NCBI GenBank assembly: GCA_946491675.1
Contig: CAMLYN010000002.1
Location: forward strand, 1 to 26,867
Length of the DNA: 26,867 nt
Source of the DNA: an uncultured Mycoplasmatota bacterium
Lineage (GTDB): Bacteria > Bacillota_I > Bacilli_A > RF39 > UBA660
Direction of reading: 5' to 3'
Shown here piece by piece: positions 8,378 to 13,837 of the stretch. Each line of letters opens with the position of its first letter. The first letter of the stretch is position 1. The translations under genes were made by a program, and so were the position numbers. The notes under the pieces are model-generated. The model was not told the origin of the DNA. It searched no databases and saw only the letters and a program-made list of their open reading frames with translations.

Positions 8378-9082
8378 TTACCATCCCCATCTTTGAACAC
8401 TATATATAACATCACCACTCATATCAGTAGCTTTTTTGATTTCTTCATTTTTTTCTGTTTCATAAGCTACATCAAAGTGATAAATACCACTTTTCAATTG
8501 CTCACGCATCGTATAACCAGTATCCAAGACAATACCTGTAAAATCACCTAAATTAGAATTTTTAACTTCAATAATCGTCCCACAAGGAAATTCTGATAAA
8601 GCAGCAGCTAAAACTCTTACTTCACCATATTCATCATCATTATAATAAATACCATCATTAATTAAATTAAAACTCTTTTTATCTTCAGTTCGACAAGAAA
8701 CATAACCTCTACCTGAACAAGTCTTACAATCTGGTCCATATCCTGTCATAACACCAGTATATTCGCCATTTTTACCCGTTCCAATAATTACTTCTTCATC
8801 GACTACTTCTTCTAAAATAATAGCCTCACCAGACTCATTATAATAAACAATTCCATCCCTACCTTCAGTAATAACTTTAGTTATATTACTAGGTATTGAA
8901 CTATCATAATTCTTAATCGTTTTATGTTCAACAACAGTAGAAATAACATTAACATTTTTATCAATATTAGTATTGCTAACTTCAACTGTTTTTTCATCAA
9001 TATTAAATCCCAATAATGACATAATTGATAATATTCCCAAACTTACCCATTTACCAAATAAATTTAGTAAATAAAAATTCAT
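8378..9082 (-). CDS. YabE-like cell-wall protein: G5 domain plus 3D/double-psi barrel
   Basis: This 234-residue exported protein has an N-terminal membrane segment (about 10-27). A G5-like stretch follows (about 48-110), containing VEHKTIKNYDSSIPSNIT and VITEGRDGIVYYNESGEA. The C-terminal double-psi beta-barrel of the 3D/RlpA type (about 130-230) contains LAAALSEFPCGTIIEV and GIVLDTG with its conserved aspartate. Related Rpf2/YabE/Sps-type proteins are muralytic, probably lytic transglycosylases. A pair of cysteines in DCKTCSGRGYVSC could form a disulphide. Position between tatD and rsmA matches Bacillus yabE. GAGGTG precedes the ATG and a strong promoter lies at 9115-9143. Confidence 0.8.
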   Translation of the reverse strand: MNFYLLNLFGKWVSLGILSIMSLLGFNIDEKTVEVSNTNIDKNVNVISTVVEHKTIKNYDSSIPSNITKVITEGRDGIVYYNESGEAIILEEVVDEEVIIGTGKNGEYTGVMTGYGPDCKTCSGRGYVSCRTEDKKSFNLINDGIYYNDDEYGEVRVLAAALSEFPCGTIIEVKNSNLGDFTGIVLDTGYTMREQLKSGIYHFDVAYETEKNEEIKKATDMSGDVIYSVQRWGW

Positions 9083-9103
9083 TCTTTCACCTCAATTTTG
9101 TCT

Positions 9104-9143
9104 ATGATAAGATAAGTTTATCATAAATCAACATTCAAGTCAA
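9104..9143 (-). promoter_or_regulatory. Promoter of the YabE-like gene with a dyad
   Basis: TTGACT (9138-9143), 17 bp, TAAACT (9115-9120) on the minus strand. The dyad ATGATAA (9104-9110) / TTATCAT (9118-9124) spans the -10 and start region and may be an operator. Confidence 0.6.
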
Positions 9144-9196
9144 ATTACTACTTCTATTAAAAATATGACAAATTTAATATTTTATGACCTTTAAAA

Positions 9197-9952
9197 TTAT
9201 AAATCAATTTTTAAATTAAATTGATCAATTGCATTTAAAGTTGTTTGTTCTAAAACATCACTTAAAGAAATACCTTTAATTTCAGATAATGCTTTAGCCA
9301 CATAAATAATATTATAAGGTTCATTTTGTTTACCTCTATATGGTTCAGGAGTTAAAAAAGGGCTATCCGTTTCTAACATTAAATATTTTAAATCAATTTC
9401 TTTAATAACATCTTTTAATTTACTATTTTTAAATGTTAATACTCCACCAATACCTAATCGACAATTAATTTTAATGAAATTTTTAGCCATTTCTAAACTA
9501 CCACTATAACAATGAATATCTTTTTTTAAATTAAGATAATTTTTTAATATTTCATAAGTATCAAAAGTTGCATCTCTACTATGAATAACAACTGGTTTAT
9601 TATATTTTAAAGCTAAATCTAATTGTTTAATAAACATTTCTTTTTGTTTTTGTTTGTTATCTTTATTCCAATAATAATCTAAACCAATTTCACCTATTCC
9701 AACAATCTTCTTATTGTTTAAATTTTTTTCAATAAAATCTAAATCATTAGAATCAATTTCAGTTGGATGAATTCCAATTGTGCCATATACATTAGGATAT
9801 TTATTACAAAGTTTAATTACTTCTTTATTATCTTGATCATTAGTTCCACTTATAATAATAATATTATTTTCCATTCTATTTATTACTTCATCAATATTAT
9901 TATAATATTCTTTAAAAACATGACAATGTGTATCAATCATAATAATAATCAT
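9197..9952 (-). CDS. tatD: TatD-family metal-dependent DNase
   Basis: The 251-residue TIM-barrel hydrolase has MIDTHCHVF at its start (HxH metal site), GIGEIGLDYYW (metal-bridging Glu), VVIHSRDA (His ligand), DIHCYSGS and LETDSPFLTPEP (catalytic Asp) in the order expected of TatD. Family members have 3'-5' exonuclease or DNA-repair activity. Several in-frame starts exist. I favour the ATG at 9952, which has GGAG six bases upstream; 9940 (directly before IDTHCH) is possible. The gene heads the tatD-yabE-(ATPase)-rsmA cluster. Confidence 0.92.
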   Translation of the reverse strand: MIIIMIDTHCHVFKEYYNNIDEVINRMENNIIIISGTNDQDNKEVIKLCNKYPNVYGTIGIHPTEIDSNDLDFIEKNLNNKKIVGIGEIGLDYYWNKDNKQKQKEMFIKQLDLALKYNKPVVIHSRDATFDTYEILKNYLNLKKDIHCYSGSLEMAKNFIKINCRLGIGGVLTFKNSKLKDVIKEIDLKYLMLETDSPFLTPEPYRGKQNEPYNIIYVAKALSEIKGISLSDVLEQTTLNAIDQFNLKIDL

Positions 9953-10088
9953 TCCTTTCTCCATTTTTAAAATACAATAAATAGTTATTTTAAGTTAGTT
10001 ATTTTCTTCAAACTTTACACTAGAATAACTATAAAAACTTATTATTCAGAATATCATAATTTAATAATTAACTTTTTAAAATTAGTAT

Positions 10089-10184
10089 CTAATATAATAA
10101 CATCTTAATTTTGTTTTTAGCGATTGCATCTGGCAATTCATAACCCTTATTAACATACAAATCAACTAATTTGCCTATCTCCAT
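10089..10184 (-). pseudogene. Truncated AbiEii-like toxin remnant
   Basis: A 31-codon frame starts with an ATG overlapping the antitoxin stop (TAATG). It reads MEIGKLVDLYVNKGYELPDA before running into unrelated codons and a TAG. The overlap and the opening residues resemble the N-terminus of AbiEii/AbiGii nucleotidyltransferase toxins, which normally follow AbiEi directly. The catalytic nucleotidyltransferase core is missing. Identification rests on context and about 23 residues, so it is tentative. Confidence 0.5.
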
Positions 10185-10726
10185 TAAAATACCTCATCTT
10201 GTATCATTGACATTAATTTTTCACCATTAGGATAAATATTAACATACTCTTGTAATTTATAAATATCTAATTTTTCCTTTATTTTTCTATAATTATCAAT
10301 TATTTCTTTATAATAATCATAAGGGGTAGAATTTTTATTTTTCATAAGTTCAACTAACATTCTTTCTTTATCATAGATATTAATATTTATGCCTTCAAAT
10401 TCAATACTTGTTTTACCTAAATTAAAATAATTATCGATTGAAAATGATTGAATAATGTGTTTATCTTTAAATCTACCAGATGTTCTATCGGTAGTCATAA
10501 ATATTTTTTTAGGAATAACATCTGTTAAATTATGATAATAATATGCACTATCTCCTGAAATAATTGCCTTAGGATATTTATGTGTAAATATATCTAAATA
10601 ATGATTATTTTCTTTACTTGAATAAATACCTGATTCAATTTTATAAAGTTTTTTTTCTTTTATCGCTTTTTGAATTTGATAATTAGATCCGTACTTATCA
10701 ATTAAATCTTTATACGTATATATCAT
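10184..10726 (-). CDS. AbiEi-like type IV antitoxin, apparently orphan
   Basis: This 180-residue protein has an N-terminal winged-helix-like part (YTYKDLIDKYGSNYQIQKAI, then LYKIESGIYS), characteristic of the AbiEi antitoxin N-terminal domain. IISGDSAYYYHNLTDVIP and the DKERMLVELMK region of the C-terminal domain follow. AbiEi proteins repress their own promoter and neutralise AbiEii, a nucleotidyltransferase that blocks growth during phage infection. The partner gene is reduced to about 31 codons (10089-10184). The ATG at 10726 has AGGTGATGG upstream; the GTG at 10735 is inside that site. Its promoter carries a 19-bp inverted repeat, as expected for autoregulation. It may protect against related toxins elsewhere or simply be decaying. 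Confidence 0.75.
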   Translation of the reverse strand: MIYTYKDLIDKYGSNYQIQKAIKEKKLYKIESGIYSSKENNHYLDIFTHKYPKAIISGDSAYYYHNLTDVIPKKIFMTTDRTSGRFKDKHIIQSFSIDNYFNLGKTSIEFEGININIYDKERMLVELMKNKNSTPYDYYKEIIDNYRKIKEKLDIYKLQEYVNIYPNGEKLMSMIQDEVF

Positions 10727-10743
10727 TCCCATCACCTAATACA

Positions 10744-10796
10744 ATTTTAAACTAAAACAACACACAAGTCAATAATCGTGTGTTGTTTTAGTTTAA
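10744..10796 (-). promoter_or_regulatory. Promoter with 19-bp inverted-repeat operator for the antitoxin
   Basis: A perfect 19-bp inverted repeat (10747-10765 and 10778-10796) is separated by 12 bp. On the minus strand TTGACT (10767-10772) lies in the centre. TAAAAT (10744-10749) lies 17 bp further on, at the edge of the inner arm. A repressor bound to the arms would cover the promoter, which fits AbiEi autoregulation. The structure could also act as a terminator for the gene at 10867. Confidence 0.7.
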
Positions 10797-10851
10797 TTTT
10801 ACAAACTAATTTTAAAATCATATTAGTTAAATTAAAATTATTTTATAACAT

Positions 10852-10883
10852 CAAAAAAAGAAAACTTTAACTTTTTTGTTTTC
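10852..10883 (-). terminator. Intrinsic terminator of the small membrane gene
   Basis: GAAAAC/GTTTTC stem (10878-10883 with 10860-10865) followed by a T run on the minus strand. The stop codon of the gene lies in the loop. Confidence 0.6.
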
Positions 10884-11109
10884 TCGTTTTAATAAAATAC
10901 TTCAGAAATATCAAACCAACCAATACTAAATACACAAAATCCACAACATTGAATTTTATTATCACACTAGCAATAGCTACAAACACTGGTATAAATAATA
11001 AAATTAAGGCCGAACACTCCGTTAATTTGCGCGCCATTTCTAATTTTTCCCTTCTATTATTTTTTACGACACTATCAATATAACATATAATTTTGCTAAA
11101 AGACAACAT
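10867..11109 (-). CDS. Small membrane protein of unknown function
   Basis: An open frame of 80 codons. The region from MARKLTECSALILLFIPV onward has two hydrophobic segments (about residues 32-52 and 55-72), ending in a basic tail KTRKQKS. I do not recognise the family. Two starts are possible: ATG at 11109, or ATG at 11037, which has GAAGGG about 11 bases upstream and gives a compact 56-residue two-helix protein; I slightly favour the shorter form. A perfect 12-bp palindrome (11112-11123) lies just before the long start. It follows spoVT and precedes a terminator. Confidence 0.5.
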   Translation of the reverse strand: MLSFSKIICYIDSVVKNNRREKLEMARKLTECSALILLFIPVFVAIASVIIKFNVVDFVYLVLVGLIFLKYFIKTRKQKS

Positions 11110-11149
11110 TTTTTGTATACAAATAGCGACATTTTACGCATTTTTACAC

Positions 11150-11674
11150 TTACTCTAAATGATTAGCTAAAAATTTTGCTGCAATTTGTGTTAGTTTTAA
11201 ATCAACATCTTCAACACCATCATCTTTACTAATTATCATAACTAAACCAATTACATCACCCGATACAATAACTGGACTAACTGCATAAGTACATTCCAAT
11301 TCATTTTCGGTTATTTTTAATGGTTTTTTATGTTTTTCTAACATTTCTTCTCTTCTTTTTATTTTACTTTCCAAATCAGTTCCGATACTTTTATTTAGTA
11401 ATTCTTTTTTTAATGGCCCAGAAACCGCTAAAATACTATTAGTATCGGTAATTAAGACACTATTTTTAATAAAAGAATGAATTGAATCTGTAATATTTTG
11501 TGCAAAATCATTTAAATTTTTTATGACTGAATATTTTTTTAAGATAATATCTTCATTATTAATTAATATTTCTAAACTATCACCTTCTTTTATTCTCAAA
11601 CTTCTTCTAATTTCTTTAGGTATAACAATTCTTCCTAACTCATCAATTCTTCTTACTATACCTGTTGTTTTCAT
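11150..11674 (-). CDS. spoVT: SpoVT-like transcription factor (AbrB domain plus GAF-like domain)
   Basis: The 174-residue protein begins with an AbrB/SpoVT swapped-hairpin DNA-binding domain, MKTTGIVRRIDELGRIVIP, RSLRIKEGD and LEI (residues 1-45). A GAF-like C-terminal domain follows, containing SVLITDTNSILAVSGP and YAVSPVIVSGDVIGLVMI. Domain order and length match Bacillus SpoVT (178). In spore formers SpoVT adjusts sigma-G forespore genes; homologues also occur in lineages that do not sporulate, so it does not prove sporulation here. GAGGTG precedes the ATG. It lies just downstream of the DGR reverse transcriptase with no clear terminator between them. Confidence 0.87.
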   Translation of the reverse strand: MKTTGIVRRIDELGRIVIPKEIRRSLRIKEGDSLEILINNEDIILKKYSVIKNLNDFAQNITDSIHSFIKNSVLITDTNSILAVSGPLKKELLNKSIGTDLESKIKRREEMLEKHKKPLKITENELECTYAVSPVIVSGDVIGLVMIISKDDGVEDVDLKLTQIAAKFLANHLE

Positions 11675-11719
11675 ATTTCACCTCGAATTTAGTTTTACCT
11701 AAATAAGGATAAAATATAC

Positions 11720-12697
11720 TTAATATTTTTGAATTTTAAAATATCCATTATAACTATTTAATGCTTTAATATATTTATCAGGATTATATTGTTTTAATAT
11801 TCTTAATTTTTTATATATTTTTCTTCTATTTTTACTTAATATTTTTATTTTTTTATAATAAAACCTATATCCTAAAAAACATAAATTATTTTTAGTTATA
11901 ATTGTTTTATTATTCAATTCTAAATCATATTTATTTAAAAATATTTTTATTTTATCTAAACAATATTTTAAATAGTCTTTATCTTTATAAAATAATACCA
12001 TATCATCAACATATCTAATATAATGCTTTATTTTTAAGACTTCTTTAATATAATGATCCAAATCATTTAAATAAAATATCCCTAATATTTGACTAGTCAT
12101 ATTTCCAATACTTAATCCATATCCTTTTTTTAAATAATTAATATTATGTTTTTTCGCATATTCAAAAATATATTCTTCATTAGTACTATCAATTATTTTA
12201 TCTATTAAATCTAAAAATAACTGATCTTTTATTTTTTTATTTAATAACTTTTTTAATATATCATGATTAATACTATAAAAATATTTTTTAATATCACACT
12301 TTAAAACATAATAATTATTATAACAATTAATATATTTTTTAACTAATTTAATTCCGTAACTAGTTCCTTTATTAATTCTAACAGCTACATTACTATCAAT
12401 TAAACTATTTTCTAATACATCAAATAATAAATAAGCAACCATATGATTAATTATTTTATCCTTTAAATTTAAACTTAAAATTAATCTTTCTTTTGGTTCA
12501 TAAATCATAAATAAATTATATTTATCGATTTTATAATTATTTAATTTATTTTTAATATCGATAATATTTATTGATAAATTTTCCTCAAACTTTTCTAATT
12601 TTAATTTGTTTTTCGTATTCTTTTTAATAATTTTATAAGTGTTTAAAATATAATCAATATCTAATAATTTATTATATAAATTACCCTTTCTTTTCAC
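11720..12697 (-). CDS. Diversity-generating retroelement reverse transcriptase
   Basis: The 325-residue RT copies the template RNA with adenine-directed errors and feeds the cDNA to the variable region. In the 325-residue numbering, motif A is LKCDIKKYFYSINH with catalytic Asp near 135. Motif B is IGNMTSQ (197-203), the DGR-type form instead of the QGxxxSP of other RTs. Motif C is YVDD (229-232), followed by FLGYRFYYKK. There is no maturase or integrase domain. I chose a GTG start at 12697 because GGTGGA lies six bases upstream and KRKGNLYNKL then matches the usual N-terminus of DGR RTs; an ATG at 12712 is possible. It overlaps the avd-like gene by 17 bases. It is extremely AT-rich in its codons, like its two accessory genes. 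Confidence 0.93.
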   Translation of the reverse strand: MKRKGNLYNKLLDIDYILNTYKIIKKNTKNKLKLEKFEENLSINIIDIKNKLNNYKIDKYNLFMIYEPKERLILSLNLKDKIINHMVAYLLFDVLENSLIDSNVAVRINKGTSYGIKLVKKYINCYNNYYVLKCDIKKYFYSINHDILKKLLNKKIKDQLFLDLIDKIIDSTNEEYIFEYAKKHNINYLKKGYGLSIGNMTSQILGIFYLNDLDHYIKEVLKIKHYIRYVDDMVLFYKDKDYLKYCLDKIKIFLNKYDLELNNKTIITKNNLCFLGYRFYYKKIKILSKNRRKIYKKLRILKQYNPDKYIKALNSYNGYFKIQKY

Positions 12698-13022
12698 TTC
12701 TAATCCACCCATAAATATATTTAGTTATATTTAATAAATAACTACTAATACTTTCGTATTTTTTCTTATTTATCAATTTATTTAAATAACTTAAATAAAA
12801 ATAATAATCCAACATTTTAATTATAACTAATAATTCTTTCTGATAAATAATTCTTTTTTCTTTTATTATATTAGCTTTATAACAATATTCTAATAACTTA
12901 TAACTATTAACTTCAATACTACTTTTTAATATATATTCTACTTTAGGATAATTAATTATTACTTTATTAATATAATTAATCGTATTTTTTATTTCAATTA
13001 TAATATAAAATTTATCTTTCAT
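12681..13022 (-). CDS. avd: Avd-like accessory protein of the DGR
   Basis: The 113-residue predicted all-helical protein sits between the MutS-like gene and the RT, overlapping both (11 and 17 bases). Basic, evenly spaced helices (INYINKVIINYPKVEYILKS, then KRIIYQKELLVIIKMLDYYF) and the ending ISSYLLNITKYIYGWIRSEK match the pattern of the four-helix-bundle Avd family. In Bordetella phage BPP-1, Avd forms a pentameric basic barrel that binds the RT and template RNA. Sequence identity to known Avd will be low because of AT bias, so the call rests on helix pattern, terminal GW motif, size and position. Confidence 0.8.
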   Translation of the reverse strand: MKDKFYIIIEIKNTINYINKVIINYPKVEYILKSSIEVNSYKLLEYCYKANIIKEKRIIYQKELLVIIKMLDYYFYLSYLNKLINKKKYESISSYLLNITKYIYGWIRSEKKG

Positions 13023-13425
13023 ATTTTTTCCTTAACTTATTTAATTGTTCATAATTAACTACTTTTAATATTTTTTCTAATTCATTTGTAATATCATAAT
13101 TAAATAATGTATTTATTAATTCACTTTTATAAAAATAATTTTTATAATAATCTAATACTAATTCATAACTATTTAATTCTTTTATACTTTCACATCTATT
13201 ATAAAATATATAACTAATATTATTATAATCTAATATTTTTTTTACCTTTTCAAATTCTGAAATAGCAAATCCTACTTTATTATCATCATATATTCTATAA
13301 CCTAATAATCCACCTATGATATAACAATCATCATCAAATACCCTATAAAAATTGCCATACTTCATAAATATAACTACATCTTTATACTCTTCTTTTAATT
13401 CATTTCTTAAATCAACTAATCTCAT
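13012..13425 (-). CDS. MutS-domain-I-like (MSL) DGR accessory protein
   Basis: This 137-residue protein resembles only the mismatch-recognition domain I of MutS: LRNELKEEYKDVVIFMKYGN, FYRVFDDD, GFAISEFEKVKKIL and ISYIFYN. Connector, clamp and ATPase domains are absent. MutS-like small proteins are a recognised class of DGR accessory genes. In MutS the Phe-x-Glu motif stacks on the mismatched base; here the position reads F26-Y27-R28, so the glutamate is arginine. That could suit RNA or cDNA binding rather than mismatch sensing (inference). AGGTGAT precedes the ATG. It is the first gene of the msl-avd-RT set, and its promoter contains a GT microsatellite. Confidence 0.8.
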   Translation of the reverse strand: MRLVDLRNELKEEYKDVVIFMKYGNFYRVFDDDCYIIGGLLGYRIYDDNKVGFAISEFEKVKKILDYNNISYIFYNRCESIKELNSYELVLDYYKNYFYKSELINTLFNYDITNELEKILKVVNYEQLNKLRKKYER

Positions 13426-13442
13426 ATCATCACCTAAATAAT

Positions 13443-13478
13443 ATTATCACACACACACACACACACACACGTTGTCAA
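13443..13478 (-). promoter_or_regulatory. Promoter of msl-avd-RT with microsatellite spacer
   Basis: Minus strand: perfect TTGACA (13473-13478), then a spacer of 24 bp made almost wholly of GT repeats, then GATAAT (13443-13448). The last repeat unit supplies the TG of an extended -10 (13450-13451). The spacer is 6-8 bp longer than optimal, so losing three or four repeat units would give 18 or 16 bp. The predicted start (about 13436) leaves a very short leader carrying AGGTGAT. Confidence 0.65.
13448..13470. repeat. (CA/GT)n dinucleotide microsatellite, 11.5 units
   Basis: A perfect 23-bp CA tract on the plus strand (GT on the sense strand of the DGR genes). It lies about 22 bp upstream of the MSL start codon and between promoter boxes. 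Such tracts change length by slipped-strand mispairing. No other dinucleotide tract of this length was seen in the window. Confidence 0.95.
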
Positions 13479-13657
13479 GTGGTTATTCAAAAAATGACAA
13501 AGAAAAAGCGATTTTTCGATTTTACTCTACTAAACCACTTTTATTCTAGTTGTTTTATCACCAATATTTTTAGGATTTATACCTAGGGAATAAAGCTTGT
13601 TTCCTAATGCTTCTCTTTATATAACCTTAGTCATATAAATCTCAGTTTAAAAGGAAT
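13479..13657 (-). other. Spacer downstream of the template repeat (probable 3' part of TR RNA)
   Basis: This 179-bp stretch holds no gene. It lies between the TR and the RT-side genes, the position where BPP-1 carries the RNA segment that binds RT-Avd and primes cDNA. An inverted repeat AAGTGGTT (13477-13484) / AACCACTT (13533-13540) could fold its distal part, and it overlaps the -35 of the next promoter. TTGTCA (13472-13477) / TGACAA (13495-13500) is another dyad. No clear T-tailed terminator is visible. Confidence 0.5.
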
Positions 13658-13742
13658 CTGCACGGACGCCAAACGCATTCGAAGGACTATTGTTGCCCGT
13701 GTTGCCATTGTTGTTCACATTACGAACGTTAGACGATCTATA
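13658..13742 (-). repeat. DGR template repeat (TR)
   Basis: An 85-bp intergenic copy of the variable repeats. Read on the minus strand it is rich in AAC/AAT codons at the positions that vary in the target, the typical TR design. It ends in a GC-rich, invariant stretch (13658-13687) shared exactly with VR1. Compared with VR1, 11 of 85 positions differ and all 11 are adenines on the TR sense strand (11 of 24 adenines; 0 of 61 other bases). Confidence 0.95.
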
Positions 13743-13765
13743 TAGCCTTACACCCATATTTGCTT

Positions 13766-13792
13766 CACCTTGCCATTTTTATCGGCAAGGTG
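13766..13792 (-). other. Stable hairpin just upstream of the TR
   Basis: Perfect 9-bp GC-containing stem (13766-13774 with 13784-13792, loop of 9) between the target stop and the TR. No T run follows on the minus strand, so it does not look like a terminator. It is a candidate structural element of the template RNA or a processing/stability hairpin on the target mRNA. Confidence 0.55.
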
Positions 13793-13837
13793 TGTCTTTA
13801 CTTCGTTTGTACATACTTTTATTTCCACCATTTTTGC

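Noticed and set aside
9767..9970. 67-codon plus-strand frame over the start of tatD
   Set aside because: Antisense to conserved TatD motifs; the Asn/Ile-rich translation is typical of AT-rich noise.
11720..12697. RT as a group II intron or retron enzyme
   Set aside because: No maturase or HNH domain, no intron RNA structure seen, and motif B reads IGNMTSQ with TR/VR and Avd-like partners adjacent.
13448..13470. CA tract as an assembly artefact
   Set aside because: Such tracts can be mis-sized, but its placement precisely between consensus promoter boxes makes a functional reading more likely; the unit count itself should be treated as uncertain.
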